Source: Dinoroseobacter sp. (GTDB lineage: Bacteria; Pseudomonadota; Alphaproteobacteria; Rhodobacterales; Rhodobacteraceae). Taken from it: a stretch of DNA of 64,000 nucleotides. The notes beneath the pieces are model-generated. The model was not told where the DNA came from and searched no databases. It saw only the letters and a program-made list of their open reading frames with translations. The translations under genes and the position numbers were made by a program. The stretch is taken from the NCBI GenBank assembly GCA_017643385.1, contig JAEPNN010000003.1, positions 186,001 through 250,000 of the forward strand, in the 5' to 3' direction. Positions within the stretch are counted from its first letter, which is position 1. The number at the start of each line of letters is the position of its first letter. Positions 1 through 9,260 of the stretch are shown one piece after another.

Positions 1-643
1 CAAAAATCTGGATCTCGATATGGCGTGGAGAAGTCACGAATTTCTCGACCAGCACATCCGGATTGCCAAATGCGGTTTGCGCCTCTGAGCGCGCGCTTGC
101 CAAAGCCGCTGCGAAGCCGTCTAGCCCTTCGACCAGACGCATGCCTTTCCCCCCGCCCCCGGCGACCGCTTTGATCAAAACTGGATAACCAATCGCATCC
201 GCCTCTTTGGCCAGAAGCGCGTCATCCTGATCTGACCCATGATAGCCAGGGACGACGGGCACCCCGGCTTCCACCATCAGGGCCTTGGCCGCGTCTTTCA
301 AACCCATCGCGCGGATCGCCGCCGCTGAGGGTCCGATGAACACAAGGCCAGCGGCTTCCACGGCGTCGACAAAATCAGGGTTTTCAGACAAGAACCCATA
401 TCCCGGGTGGATCGCCTGCGCTTTGGTTGCCAAAGCCGCAGTGATGATTGCATCGCCACGCAAATAGCTTTCCGCAGGCGTCGCCCCCCCAAGCGAGGCA
501 GCCTCATCGGCAAGAGACACATGGCGTGCGCCCGCATCAATGTCGGAATGCACTGCCACTGTTGCAACGCCCAGCTTTCGGGCGGTGTCGATCACACGAC
601 AGGCAATCTCACCCCTGTTTGCGATCAGGATCTTACGGAACAT
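1..643 (-). CDS. mccA: Methylcrotonyl-CoA carboxylase, biotin carboxylase (alpha) subunit, partial
   Basis: This is the N-terminal 214 residues of a biotin-dependent carboxylase alpha subunit; the rest runs off the left edge. The start MFRKILIANRGEIACRV is the canonical biotin-carboxylase N-terminus and is preceded by an AGGGGA ribosome-binding site. The ATP-grasp glycine loop AGGGGKG lies at residues 161-167. In this family the subunit carboxylates biotin with ATP and bicarbonate, and the beta subunit then transfers the carboxyl group to the acyl-CoA. The neighbours ivd and an MCC-type beta subunit point to 3-methylcrotonyl-CoA in leucine degradation rather than acetyl- or propionyl-CoA. A 129-bp gap with no gene separates it from mccB. 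The biotinyl domain cannot be checked here. Confidence 0.9.
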   Translation of the reverse strand, partial: MFRKILIANRGEIACRVIDTARKLGVATVAVHSDIDAGARHVSLADEAASLGGATPAESYLRGDAIITAALATKAQAIHPGYGFLSENPDFVDAVEAAGLVFIGPSAAAIRAMGLKDAAKALMVEAGVPVVPGYHGSDQDDALLAKEADAIGYPVLIKAVAGGGGKGMRLVEGLDGFAAALASARSEAQTAFGNPDVLVEKFVTSPRHIEIQIF

Positions 644-772
644 GGCGCGTCCCCTGCCCGTCGGTGGTCCGGGACCGCTTTTCGCAGGCCATCACGACTG
701 CAACGACGTTTGAGTGCTGCAGATCCACTCTCATCTCGGCGATATCCGAATGTGCCTGAGACATCCAAAAAC

Positions 773-2368
773 TCACATTCTGAAGACGCCGAAACGCGTC
801 TCCTCAACCGGGGCATTCAGGGCGGCCCGAAGGCTCAGCGCGAGCACGTCGCGGCTTTTTCTTGGGTCAACAATCCCGTCATCCCAAAGCCGTGCGCTGG
901 CGTAAAGCGGGTGTGCCTGGCGTTCGAACATGTCGATTGTGGGCTGCTTGAACTCTGCTTCTTCCTCGGCACTCCAACGCCCGCCAGCCCGCTCAATCGC
1001 ATCACGTTTGACGGTCGCCAGAACCCCGGCGGCCTGCGCGCCACCCATCACGGAGATCCGGGAATTCGGCCATGTCCACAGAAACCTCGGCTGATAAGCC
1101 CGGCCAGCCATACCGTAATTACCGGCCCCGAAAGAACCGCCGACCAGCATAGTGATTTTTGGTACCGACGTGGTCGCAACTGCTGTGACCATCTTCGCGC
1201 CATGGCGGGCAATACCCTCGTTCTCATAGCGTTTGCCCACCATGAAGCCGGTGATGTTTTGCAAGAACACCAGCGGTATGCGACGCTGCGAGCAGAGCTC
1301 GACAAAATGTGCACCCTTCTGGGCCGCTTCCGAAAACAGAACGCCATTGTTGGCAATTATTCCAACCTGCAGGCCGCAGATCTCGGCAAACCCTGTGACC
1401 AGTGTTTCCCCAAACCGCGCCTTGAATTCGTCAAATCGAGAGGCATCGACAAGCCGCGCGATCACTTCGCGAATGTCATATGGCGTGCGCAGATCAGCTG
1501 GCACAACGCCAAGCAGTTCGGCAGGATCATAAGCAGGTGCCTCCCCCCCAAACTTAAGCGTTTCGCGCGCGCTCAGTGAGCCTACGGCCTGTCGCGCGAG
1601 GGCTAGCGCATGGGTATCGTCTTCGGCCAGATAATCGGCAACGCCAGACAGACGGGTATGAACATCCCCACCGCCCAGGTCTTCGGCAGATACGATCTCT
1701 CCGGTTGCGGCTTTCACCAAGGGGGGGCCTGCCAGGAAAATCGTTCCCTGGTTTTTCACGATGATTGAAACATCAGACATTGCAGGCACATAAGCGCCAC
1801 CCGCCGTACACGATCCCATAACCACGGCAATCTGCGCGATCCCTTTGGCGCTCATACGGGCCTGATTGTAAAAGATGCGCCCGAAGTGATCCCGATCGGG
1901 GAAAACCTCGTCCTGATTGGGCAGGTTCGCCCCGCCGCTGTCGACGAGATACACACATGGAAGCTGGCATTCCTCGGCAATCTCTTGCGCTCTGAGGTGT
2001 TTTTTCACGGTGATGGGATAATAGGTGCCGCCCTTCACCGTCGCGTCATTACAAACGACCATTACCTGTCGCCCGTTCACGAGACCTACGCCCGCAATGG
2101 CGCTTCCCCCCGGTGAGGCTCCATCATAAAGCCCGTGTCCTGCAAAAGCACCGACTTCCAGAAAAGGGCTGCCCGGGTCCAGCAGGTTCGCAACCCGGTC
2201 GCGCGGCAACATCTTACCGCGATCGAGATGGCGTTGCTTCGATCGCTCCCCTCCGCCTGCAGCCGCAATATCTGCCGCTGTGCACACGTCCGCCAAAGCG
2301 TCCAAATGCGCCGCTTCATTGGATTTGAACGTTTCCGACGAGGTCAATATGGAAGAGGTCAGCTTCAC
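773..2368 (-). CDS. mccB: Methylcrotonyl-CoA carboxylase, carboxyltransferase (beta) subunit
   Basis: Carboxyltransferase of 531 residues, matching the usual 530-540 of MCC beta chains. With mccA it converts 3-methylcrotonyl-CoA to 3-methylglutaconyl-CoA in leucine catabolism. The acyl-CoA/carboxybiotin fold is shown by [33 protein letters not shown] and the C-terminal [17 protein letters not shown] chose the GTG at 2368 because a GGAG lies seven bases upstream and it starts two bases after the stop of the preceding gene (TGA-A-GTG). The longer reading from 2407 adds a basic N-terminus that would overlap that gene. It is part of the ivd operon. Confidence 0.93.
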   Translation of the reverse strand: MKLTSSILTSSETFKSNEAAHLDALADVCTAADIAAAGGGERSKQRHLDRGKMLPRDRVANLLDPGSPFLEVGAFAGHGLYDGASPGGSAIAGVGLVNGRQVMVVCNDATVKGGTYYPITVKKHLRAQEIAEECQLPCVYLVDSGGANLPNQDEVFPDRDHFGRIFYNQARMSAKGIAQIAVVMGSCTAGGAYVPAMSDVSIIVKNQGTIFLAGPPLVKAATGEIVSAEDLGGGDVHTRLSGVADYLAEDDTHALALARQAVGSLSARETLKFGGEAPAYDPAELLGVVPADLRTPYDIREVIARLVDASRFDEFKARFGETLVTGFAEICGLQVGIIANNGVLFSEAAQKGAHFVELCSQRRIPLVFLQNITGFMVGKRYENEGIARHGAKMVTAVATTSVPKITMLVGGSFGAGNYGMAGRAYQPRFLWTWPNSRISVMGGAQAAGVLATVKRDAIERAGGRWSAEEEAEFKQPTIDMFERQAHPLYASARLWDDGIVDPRKSRDVLALSLRAALNAPVEETRFGVFRM

Positions 2369-2369
2369 T

Positions 2370-2696
2370 TCAGGTCTCCGGCTTCGCGGCTTCATCACGC
2401 GCAGCATAGATCAGCGCCCCGTCACGCCGAACGCCATAAAGAAACGCCGAGCCTTCCGGCGGCGTGCACCGCACCTCGATCCAAACACCAGGGTCATAGC
2501 CGGGTATTGCGAGGCAATCAGTCAGGCTTGCACCTTCCCCGATCAGTCGTGCGTGGTCCTTGAGGTATTCGCCTGCATAGTGATCAATCACTGCGCTTTC
2601 GGTCACGTTTGCCCGCATCAAGCCAAGTTTCGCCCCGTTGTACGCAACAACGACGATCAGAATGGCGATCGGCACATACCACAACCAACGGGGCAT
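2370..2696 (-). CDS. Small single-pass membrane protein of unknown function
   Basis: A 108-residue protein I cannot assign to a family. Residues 1-20 form an N-terminal membrane anchor ([20 protein letters not shown]) followed by a soluble domain with two cysteines ([11 protein letters not shown] and EVRCTPPEG), probably exposed in the periplasm. The ATG at 2696 is preferred because an upstream ATG at 2747 would overlap the previous gene by 44 bases. Its stop is two bases before the GTG of mccB, so the two are probably translationally coupled. Its place inside a leucine-degradation operon does not by itself reveal a role. Confidence 0.75.
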   Translation of the reverse strand: MPRWLWYVPIAILIVVVAYNGAKLGLMRANVTESAVIDHYAGEYLKDHARLIGEGASLTDCLAIPGYDPGVWIEVRCTPPEGSAFLYGVRRDGALIYAARDEAAKPET

Positions 2697-2703
2697 TGAT
2701 CGC

Positions 2704-3201
2704 TCAGCCCCCAATCCTGCCGAATTCAAGATAAAGTGCCTGATCACCTGTCAGGCTGAGCAGGCAGCCGATATAGGCAGGGCCAGCACCAGTTCCACCG
2801 CTCCACTGTGCTGCCTCATAAACGCACGTGGCATCCCGGTAGGGAATCCATGCGCGCTGCATATCGCGCAAGCTTGTGTCGAGCCCTGGCAGGTTTGGAT
2901 CATTTCCCATATCAAATTCGCGCGCATATGCACGCTGTTGCTGATAAACGGCGTTCAGCCTTGCGTCCCAATCTTCCAACTCACGGCTGGCGCATCCAGA
3001 CAGCACCGGGGTGGCATAACCGGTCTTTTCAACGCAGGCCTCCGCAGCCTTGCCGACGCAATCCTGCTTTGCAGAGAGACTTTGCGCACCTGCCAGACAG
3101 GACGCAGTGGGTCCGAAATCATAAAACAGACCGTTGGCATCCTGCCCTGAGGCACTCCCCGCCAAAACGGCGAGGGCAAAGGCAAGTGTAAGTATTTTCA
3201 T
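2704..3201 (-). CDS. Exported DUF1311/LprI-like protein
   Basis: A 165-residue protein with a signal peptide ([20 protein letters not shown], cleavage near residue 19-20). The mature part has several cysteines and the pattern [17 protein letters not shown] followed by [16 protein letters not shown], which resembles the DUF1311 (lysozyme inhibitor LprI N-terminal) family. Members are periplasmic or lipid-anchored; some inhibit lysozyme, but the function here is not shown. The ATG overlaps the TGA of ivd by four bases (ATGA), so it is co-translated with the dehydrogenase. The next gene is the small membrane protein, so two envelope proteins sit in the middle of a cytoplasmic catabolic operon. 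Confidence 0.8.
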   Translation of the reverse strand: MKILTLAFALAVLAGSASGQDANGLFYDFGPTASCLAGAQSLSAKQDCVGKAAEACVEKTGYATPVLSGCASRELEDWDARLNAVYQQQRAYAREFDMGNDPNLPGLDTSLRDMQRAWIPYRDATCVYEAAQWSGGTGAGPAYIGCLLSLTGDQALYLEFGRIGG

Positions 3202-4361
3202 GACATCGTTCCCATAAGTTCACGCCCCACGAGCATACGCCGGATTTCGCTGGTACCCGCCCCGATCTCCATCAGTTTCGCGTCGCGAAAGATCCGACTG
3301 ACAGCACTGTCGTTTAGGAAACCGGCACCGCCCATGGCCTGCACGGCCTGATGGGCAACTTTCATCGCTTCCTCCGAGGCATAAAGCACACAGGCCGCCG
3401 CATCCTGGCGCGTGACCTCACCACGATCGCAGGCTTTTGCGACCTCATAAACATAAGCACGCGCCGAGTTCATCGCGGTGTACATGTCTGCGATCTTGCC
3501 CTGCATCAGCTGAAAATTCCCGATGGGCTCGCCGAATTGCTTGCGTTCGACCATATACGGCATGATCTCATCAAGGCAGGCCGCCATGATCCCCGTTCCG
3601 ATGCCCGACAGAACAACACGCTCATAGTCGAGGCCCGACATCAGGACACGCACGCCTTTGCTTTCCTCTCCAAGCACGTTTTCAAACGGGACCCGAACAT
3701 CTTCGAAAATCAGCTCAGCCGTGTTCGACCCGCGCATCCCCAGCTTGTCGAAATGCGGAGAGGTGGAGAAGCCCGTCATCTCTTTTTCAATCAGAAAGGC
3801 GGTAATCCCTTTGCTGCCTGCGTCCGGATCGGTTTTGGCGTAAACGACAAGCGTGTCGGCATCCGGACCGTTGGTGATCCAGTATTTGTTGCCGTTCAAC
3901 CGGTAGTGATCGTTGCGCTTTTCTGCGCGCAGCTTCATCGAGACGACGTCAGATCCCGCGCTTGCCTCGGACATTGCCAGCGCGCCGACATGCTCTCCTG
4001 AAATCAGACGTGGCAGAAATTTCTGTTTCTGCTCCTCGGTTCCGTTCAGCTTGATCTGGTTCACACACAGGTTGGAATGTGCCCCGTAGCTGAGTGAAAT
4101 AGAGGCAGACGCACGCGCGACCTCTTCCACAGCAATGGTGTGGGCCAGATATCCCATGCCAGCACCACCGTATTTTTCGTCCACGGTGACCCCAAGAAGT
4201 CCAAGCTCGCCCATTTCGCGCCACAGAGCGTTGGGAAAGGCGTTTTCCTGATCGGTCTTCTGCGCCAGCGGCTTCACCCGCTCTTGCGCCCAGGCATGCA
4301 CCATGTCGCGCAAGGCGTTGATGTCTTCACCAAGGTCAAATTGCATTGATCCATGAAACAT
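3198..4361 (-). CDS. ivd: Isovaleryl-CoA dehydrogenase
   Basis: FAD-dependent acyl-CoA dehydrogenase of 387 residues that oxidises isovaleryl-CoA to 3-methylcrotonyl-CoA in leucine degradation and passes electrons to ETF. Family signatures are [17 protein letters not shown], the flavin/substrate region [19 protein letters not shown], and [19 protein letters not shown]. The segment [14 protein letters not shown] contains the Glu expected for isovaleryl-type enzymes, and [19 protein letters not shown] is the C-terminal flavin contact. The next step, methylcrotonyl-CoA carboxylase, is encoded downstream in the same operon, which fixes the substrate. ATGs at 4361, 4352 and 4346 are all possible starts ([13 protein letters not shown] or MQFDLGED). 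Confidence 0.94.
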   Translation of the reverse strand: MFHGSMQFDLGEDINALRDMVHAWAQERVKPLAQKTDQENAFPNALWREMGELGLLGVTVDEKYGGAGMGYLAHTIAVEEVARASASISLSYGAHSNLCVNQIKLNGTEEQKQKFLPRLISGEHVGALAMSEASAGSDVVSMKLRAEKRNDHYRLNGNKYWITNGPDADTLVVYAKTDPDAGSKGITAFLIEKEMTGFSTSPHFDKLGMRGSNTAELIFEDVRVPFENVLGEESKGVRVLMSGLDYERVVLSGIGTGIMAACLDEIMPYMVERKQFGEPIGNFQLMQGKIADMYTAMNSARAYVYEVAKACDRGEVTRQDAAACVLYASEEAMKVAHQAVQAMGGAGFLNDSAVSRIFRDAKLMEIGAGTSEIRRMLVGRELMGTMS

Positions 4362-4380
4362 GGCGCGCGCGCTCCGTTTA

Positions 4381-4396
4381 TTGAACGATTGTTCAA
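4381..4396. promoter_or_regulatory. Palindromic operator candidate of the ivd-mcc operon
   Basis: A perfect inverted repeat, TTGAAC-GATT-GTTCAA, lies between the promoter and ivd and directly abuts the -10 box, so it covers the expected transcription start. Sites of the form TGAAC-N4-GTTCA are typical of TetR-family repressors of acyl-CoA metabolism. Assignment to a particular regulator is inference, as no regulator gene is seen in the window. Confidence 0.6.
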
Positions 4397-4425
4397 ATAC
4401 TATGTTAGGATACTTAATGCGTCAA
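4397..4425 (-). promoter_or_regulatory. Sigma70-like promoter of the ivd operon
   Basis: On the minus strand, TTGACG (4425-4420) and TAGTAT (4402-4397) are separated by exactly 17 bases. This is one of the best consensus matches in the window. It reads into ivd with a leader of about 30 bases, and the palindrome follows immediately. Confidence 0.65.
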
Positions 4426-4490
4426 TCACTGGCGATCCAAAACAGATCTCGCCCCTTTGAAAGGGCATCTCACTTGGGTGTGAGGATTGA

Positions 4491-5675
4491 CTAGCGACCC
4501 GCCTCTTCGCGGATGATCCGGGCAATCTGGGCGCAATCCTCAAGGCTAAATGTCAAAGGCAGACGCATGTCGATCAGGCCATCCAGAATGGCGTCGGTTT
4601 CCGGCAGATCTGCCGGATCCGCATAGGCCCAGTGCACGTAGCGGCTGGTGAAACCCATCGGTGCATCATGCCCAAACCATTTCAGTTCGACACCACGTTC
4701 CGCACAGCGCGCCAGAAAGTCCCTCACTGCATCGGCACTCCATCCCGGAAGACGAAACTGGAAAGAGGAGGCAACAAACCCCTCCCCGTCCCGCCGCCGG
4801 ATTAGCGCAAGCCCATTAGCCCCCTTCAGACCGTCTTCGACAGCGCGATATCTTTCATTCCAGCGCGTCGCCTGACGCGGCAAATTAGCCAGTTGAGGAC
4901 GTAAGATCGCCGCGCGGAGATGGTCCATCCGACCCGAAACATTTGGGACATCCAACCGCAAACGCTCAAACACTTCTTTAGGGGGAGCAGCAGCATGGCG
5001 TTCATAAAGCATGTAGCTTCCCGAAAGCAGGACCATGCGTGCGGCCAGTTCGGCATCATCCGTGATGATCAGTCCACCCTCACCGGAATTGATGTGTTTG
5101 TAGGTTTGCGTCGAATAACACCCGATCGCTCCGAAGCGCCCTGACGGTGTCCCTTTCCAGTCCGCGCCCATCGTGTGTGCGCAATCCTCGATCACCCTGA
5201 CACCCGCCGCATCACAAATCGCCATCAACGCATCCATATCGCAAATATGACCACGCATATGGCTGAGCATCAGAAGCCGAGCTCCGGTCTCTTCGATGCG
5301 TTGAGACATGTGCTCAAGATCGATCACCAAATCTTCAGTTACGTTCACAAATTCGGGCTTTGCCCCCGCCGCAGAGACTGCGCCAGGAACGGGTGCAAGC
5401 GTAAATGCATTTGTCAAAACAGGTTCGCCCGGCTGCACCTGCAAGGCCCGCAGCGCTGCCCCCATCGCATACCCGCCTGAAGCAACAGCAAGGCAGTATT
5501 TCGCCCCTGTCTGCGCGGCGAATTCCTGTTCCAACAATGACACCTCACCAAGCTCATCGCCGACAAGATTGTAGCGATGCAAACGGCCAGAACGCATCAC
5601 GCGCAACGCAGCTTCGATCGCGGCTTCTGGGATCGCTTCTTGCTGGGTGAAACTGCGAGTGAAATTCTCTGTCAT
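4491..5675 (-). CDS. DegT/DnrJ/EryC1/StrS-family PLP aminotransferase
   Basis: Fold-type I PLP enzyme of 394 residues. Hallmarks are the cofactor-pocket segment ASGGYAMGAALRAL, the Asp-containing VIEDCAHTMGADWKG, and the Schiff-base lysine in YSTQTYKHINSGEGG. Family members transaminate keto-sugars for surface polysaccharides or antibiotics, or act as dehydratases. No sugar-nucleotide genes lie nearby, so the substrate is unknown. I prefer the ATG at 5675 (MTENFTRSF); the reading from 5711 adds a low-complexity leader. The gene stands alone between the ivd operon and the PPC-repeat gene, whose terminator lies just upstream of it. Confidence 0.85.
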   Translation of the reverse strand: MTENFTRSFTQQEAIPEAAIEAALRVMRSGRLHRYNLVGDELGEVSLLEQEFAAQTGAKYCLAVASGGYAMGAALRALQVQPGEPVLTNAFTLAPVPGAVSAAGAKPEFVNVTEDLVIDLEHMSQRIEETGARLLMLSHMRGHICDMDALMAICDAAGVRVIEDCAHTMGADWKGTPSGRFGAIGCYSTQTYKHINSGEGGLIITDDAELAARMVLLSGSYMLYERHAAAPPKEVFERLRLDVPNVSGRMDHLRAAILRPQLANLPRQATRWNERYRAVEDGLKGANGLALIRRRDGEGFVASSFQFRLPGWSADAVRDFLARCAERGVELKWFGHDAPMGFTSRYVHWAYADPADLPETDAILDGLIDMRLPLTFSLEDCAQIARIIREEAGR

Positions 5676-5721
5676 GCGCGCGACCTTGGGGGGAGGTTCA
5701 GCTGACGTCAACGCCTGACAT

Positions 5722-5761
5722 CAAACGAAAGGCCCGCCAATGCAATTCGCATCAACGGGCC
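5722..5761 (-). terminator. Rho-independent terminator of the PPC-repeat gene
   Basis: Read on the minus strand, GGCCCG pairs with CGGGCC across a 19-base loop that can fold further around GCGAATTGC. It is followed by TTTCGTTT. It lies 26 bases past the stop of the gene ending at 5787. Confidence 0.65.
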
Positions 5762-5786
5762 AAACAGGTCTAAACAGATTGTTGCG

Positions 5787-7007
5787 TTAAGGGACGCGGA
5801 CGTACCGTTCCATCGCAAGACGAATAGCGCCGCCGCTTTCGCCCAAAAGGTTCACAGCAAACATGTGAAGCCCAGGGTTCACGCGCACGGCAAGCAACGA
5901 ATCAAGTGTATCGCCATTGTCATCGTTGAACCCAACCTGACGACCCAGATCATCAAACAATGTAATAGTCGGATCAACATCTGCGACAGCAATTGCTTCA
6001 ATGAGAATTACCCCATTTTCGGGCATATTGATCGCAAACCAGCTGGCTTTGCCCGCCTGCACGCGTATGTCCTGGCGCATCCTGTTTTCGAGCAATCCCA
6101 GAACTGTAACAGGGTAACTGCCATCCATTGGCGGAGCGGATTCACCGCGATCATAAAGACCGGTCAGGAATTCCCCTTCGTCAAATTCGTACACGGCCAA
6201 ATCGATCGGGGCGGTTTCGTCGGAAAGCGCACTGAGCGAAATACAATAGGTACCGGCTGATGGCGGTGTATCCAGATCGATACGCGAGTTGAGACCGTCA
6301 AAATCATCATTCTCTGCGATCAGGTTGCCAAGCTCATCATAGACATAAACGACCGGGTCCGCGTTTTCATTTGATGCAGTGATCGTAATTGGAGCGGAGC
6401 CATCCGTGAAGAAACGATAATTACCCTCAACCGAGACTGGGTTCGAAGCCATCAACCTTGCACCGGAACCTGCCGAGATAGATCCGTTCAACATTGTTGC
6501 AGGTGTATCGATGGTGCAGGTCTCTGCACCAGCGTCAACAAACCCACCACTCGTGAGTGGCTCGTGATCGGTGCGGCCAACCCGAATATCCGCCGCAACC
6601 GCGTCGCCTCCAAGGCCACGCGTGAGCAGACAATAGGAGCCCGGCTGCAACATTACTTCGGCGCGAGAAGCCAACCCACCACCACCATCGTCATCACTGA
6701 TGATGAAGCTGCCATTGGAAGAAATCAGATCAATTACCGTATCCATGCCCGCGGAAGGCGACGCCTCCACACGAACTTCTGTCGGACTGGTCAGAGAAAA
6801 CAGCGTTACGATCTCGCCATTATTTGCTGCAGAACCAAAGGTATCAAAGGCAAAACTGGCGGTAGACACATCAGATCCGGACATGGACCCACCAATCCAA
6901 ACACCGTTTGCGCCTGAGCCACCACAGGATGGGGTTTGCGCGAGGCTTGGCACAGCTCCGGCCAAAAGCACCCCGGCGCTGATAGCACCCATGCGTATCA
7001 ATGACAT
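5787..7007 (-). CDS. Secreted protein built of three PPC-like repeats
   Basis: A 406-residue exported protein with signal peptide MSLIRMGAISAGVLLAGAV and cleavage near ALAQ-type residue 24. The mature chain holds three similar beta-rich units, at about 74-132, 200-270 and 335-400. Each has a D-x-[VIT]-hydrophobic strand, an Asp-rich turn (ISDDDGGGG, AENDDFDG, GFNDDNGD), a Ser and a [PA]G-x-[YHM] strand. This is the pattern of bacterial pre-peptidase C-terminal (PPC) domains, but no protease or other enzyme domain accompanies them. The second ATG of ATGATG is chosen because AAGGAG then lies six bases upstream. The Asp-rich turns may bind calcium; the function is unknown. Confidence 0.75.
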   Translation of the reverse strand: MSLIRMGAISAGVLLAGAVPSLAQTPSCGGSGANGVWIGGSMSGSDVSTASFAFDTFGSAANNGEIVTLFSLTSPTEVRVEASPSAGMDTVIDLISSNGSFIISDDDGGGGLASRAEVMLQPGSYCLLTRGLGGDAVAADIRVGRTDHEPLTSGGFVDAGAETCTIDTPATMLNGSISAGSGARLMASNPVSVEGNYRFFTDGSAPITITASNENADPVVYVYDELGNLIAENDDFDGLNSRIDLDTPPSAGTYCISLSALSDETAPIDLAVYEFDEGEFLTGLYDRGESAPPMDGSYPVTVLGLLENRMRQDIRVQAGKASWFAINMPENGVILIEAIAVADVDPTITLFDDLGRQVGFNDDNGDTLDSLLAVRVNPGLHMFAVNLLGESGGAIRLAMERYVRVP

Positions 7008-7079
7008 CATCTTCTCCTTAAAATACTTCCGCACACGGAAGCGTAACAAATGTCAGGGGCAGATGGCTACGAGAAAAAC

Positions 7080-7748
7080 CTATGGGCAGACTTTCGCCAG
7101 AACGTCTTCTAAATCATTGTAATGACGGAGCAAAGCATCCGGTTCAAGTGCTGCCATATCAGCACCCGAAGGACCGAACTCCACCAGAATAGACGGAACC
7201 GCTGCCGCTCGGGCGGTTTCTCGGTCCGTTACTGTGTCACCGACAAGGACAGAGCGCTCTCGCTGTCCCCCTGACAATTGGATAGCCGCCAGCAACGGTG
7301 CCGGATCAGGTTTTCGTGTCGGCAAAGTATCTGCCCCTATCAGCGCGTCGAAGTGATCTCGCACCCCAAGACGCATCATTAAGATATTCGCCAGCCCTTC
7401 GGGTTTGTTGGTGCAGATCGCAACTTTGTCACCCAGAGCGCGCAATCGCAAAACGGCTTCCAATGCGCCTTCGTAAAGTACTGTGTGCACATCAATAGCT
7501 TGCGAATAAGCCTGCAGTAAAAACGGATAGTACCGCGCTACAATAGTTTCATCCACGCTGCCAAATTCGCGTTTCAATCCAAGGGTCAGCATCGCACGTC
7601 CCCCACGCAACGCGGTTCCGGCATCCGCCATGGGATCCAAGCGTGTGGCGGCCCCCATGTCGGCAAAGCAAGCATTCGCGGCAGCGATCAGATCACCGCT
7701 TGTATCGGCAAGTGTCCCGTCGAGATCAAATACGATGCACCGGCTCAT
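7080..7748 (-). CDS. gph: Phosphoglycolate phosphatase (HAD superfamily)
   Basis: HAD hydrolase of 222 residues. Motif I FDLDGTLADT carries the nucleophile and acid Asp, motif II is ICTNKP, the conserved Lys is in TRKPDP, and motif IV is VGDTVTDRETA. The length and cap region fit Gph/PGP-type enzymes, which remove phosphate from 2-phosphoglycolate, although other small phosphate esters are possible. The start at 7748 (MSRCIVFDLDG) is set by GGAGAG immediately upstream, which lies inside the longer reading. The gene is divergent from glmU with about 150 bp between them. Confidence 0.85.
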   Translation of the reverse strand: MSRCIVFDLDGTLADTSGDLIAAANACFADMGAATRLDPMADAGTALRGGRAMLTLGLKREFGSVDETIVARYYPFLLQAYSQAIDVHTVLYEGALEAVLRLRALGDKVAICTNKPEGLANILMMRLGVRDHFDALIGADTLPTRKPDPAPLLAAIQLSGGQRERSVLVGDTVTDRETARAAAVPSILVEFGPSGADMAALEPDALLRHYNDLEDVLAKVCP

Positions 7749-7836
7749 GCTCTCTCCTGTCACTAATTTGGCGATCTACCGCCGGTCGCATTACCGATCG
7801 TAACGAGGTTTGATCGGTCAGAACCGCTCGACGACC

Positions 7837-7864
7837 TTGCGACATATCTGGGCATGGGTAATAG
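7837..7864 (+). promoter_or_regulatory. Candidate promoter of glmU-glmS
   Basis: TTGCGA (7837-7842) and TAATAG (7859-7864) with a 16-base spacer lie 38 bases upstream of the glmU ATG in the divergent region with gph. This is a moderate match to the consensus. Confidence 0.4.
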
Positions 7865-7902
7865 AGCGGGTAGGAAAAGACAAAGGGTAAGAGGTATCGC
7901 GC

Positions 7903-9258
7903 ATGAGCTGTGCTTTGATCGTGTTGGCCGCCGGGCAAGGCAGCCGCATGAACTCCGACTTGCCCAAAGTGCTCCATCCGATTGGCGGGGCGCCTTTGAT
8001 CGCCCATGCTCTTCGAGCCGGCGCAGGACTAGAGCCAGACCTTACTATCGTCGTAACCGGGCATGGCGCAGATCTGGTCGAGGCACAACTTGGCAAACTC
8101 GACCCCGAGTTGCGTTCTGTTCGGCAAAATGAACAATTCGGTACCGGTCATGCCGCATTACAGGCAAAATGGGCGCTGGAAGGATTTGAAGGTGATGCGG
8201 TTGTCCTTTACGGGGACACACCTTTCGTACGTTCCGAGACACTGATCCGGATGCGCGAAGCGCGGGCTCAATCAGATGTGGTCGTGCTTGGCTTTGAGGC
8301 CGCCAACCCGGGTCGCTATGGACGTCTGGTGACGGACGGTGATGAGCTTACGTGTATCGTTGAAGCTAAAGACGCGACACCTGAAGAGCTAAACATCACG
8401 CTTTGCAATTCCGGGGTTTTGATGGCTGATGCCACAACGCTGATGACGCTTCTGGACCGCATCAGCAACAACAATGCGCAAGGCGAATACTATTTGACTG
8501 ATGTTCCTGAACTGGCACGACAGGATGGAATGACGACCTCTGTTGTTACATGTGATGAAGCCGAAACGCTGGGTGTTAATACGCGCGCCGAGCTGGCTGC
8601 TGCTGAAAAGATCTTTCAGTCACGTGCCCGCGCTGAGGCCTTTGAAAATGGGGTCACTTTGGCTGATCCGGCGACAACCTACTTTTCGCTCGATACATTC
8701 ATCGGCCGCGATACTGAAATTGGACCAAACGTGGTTTTCGGCCCCGGCGTTACGATCGAGACGGGTGTGAAGATCCGCGCCTTCTGTCATCTCGAAGATT
8801 GCCACGTCTCTCGCGGTGCTACTGTAGGCCCGTTTGCGCGACTACGCCCGGGCGCCGAGTTGTCGGAAAACACGCATATTGGCAACTTCGTTGAAATAAA
8901 AAATGCCACTGTCGCCGAAGGCGCGAAGGTCAACCATTTGACCTATGTTGGCGACGCGTCCATTGGCGCACGCTCTAATATCGGTGCGGGAACGGTGACG
9001 TGCAATTATGACGGCGTCTTCAAGCACCGCACCGAAATTGGCGAAGATGTCTTTATTGGGTCCGACACGATGCTGGTCGCACCGGTAAGGATCGGCGACG
9101 GCGCGATGACCGGGTCAGGTTCTGTTATCACTTCGGATGTTCCAGACGGCGCCTTGGCGCTTGGCCGCGCCAGACAGGAAAATAAACAAGGTTTTGCGAC
9201 CCGTTTGATGCGTAACCTCAAGGCCGCCAAGGCCAGAAAAGCCGGTAAGGTAGATTAA
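7903..9258 (+). CDS. glmU: Bifunctional GlcN-1-P acetyltransferase / GlcNAc-1-P uridyltransferase
   Basis: A 451-residue enzyme catalysing the last two steps to UDP-GlcNAc for peptidoglycan and lipopolysaccharide. The N-terminal pyrophosphorylase domain starts with LAAGQGSRMNSDLPKVLHP and contains YGDTPFV. After about residue 240 comes the left-handed beta helix of hexapeptide repeats, with LRPGAELSENTHIGNFVEIK and the acetyl-CoA site NYDGVFKHRTEIGEDVFIGS. The length is normal for GlmU. It is followed two bases later by glmS, forming the amino-sugar operon. Confidence 0.96.
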   Translation: MSCALIVLAAGQGSRMNSDLPKVLHPIGGAPLIAHALRAGAGLEPDLTIVVTGHGADLVEAQLGKLDPELRSVRQNEQFGTGHAALQAKWALEGFEGDAVVLYGDTPFVRSETLIRMREARAQSDVVVLGFEAANPGRYGRLVTDGDELTCIVEAKDATPEELNITLCNSGVLMADATTLMTLLDRISNNNAQGEYYLTDVPELARQDGMTTSVVTCDEAETLGVNTRAELAAAEKIFQSRARAEAFENGVTLADPATTYFSLDTFIGRDTEIGPNVVFGPGVTIETGVKIRAFCHLEDCHVSRGATVGPFARLRPGAELSENTHIGNFVEIKNATVAEGAKVNHLTYVGDASIGARSNIGAGTVTCNYDGVFKHRTEIGEDVFIGSDTMLVAPVRIGDGAMTGSGSVITSDVPDGALALGRARQENKQGFATRLMRNLKAAKARKAGKVD

Positions 9259-9260
9259 GT

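Noticed and set aside
407-1579. 390-codon plus-strand frame across mccA/mccB
   Set aside because: It is antisense to two well-supported genes, and its translation is Pro/Arg/Cys-rich without domains.
9259-9260. glmS ribozyme or leader riboswitch
   Set aside because: Only two bases separate glmU and glmS, so no RNA element fits.
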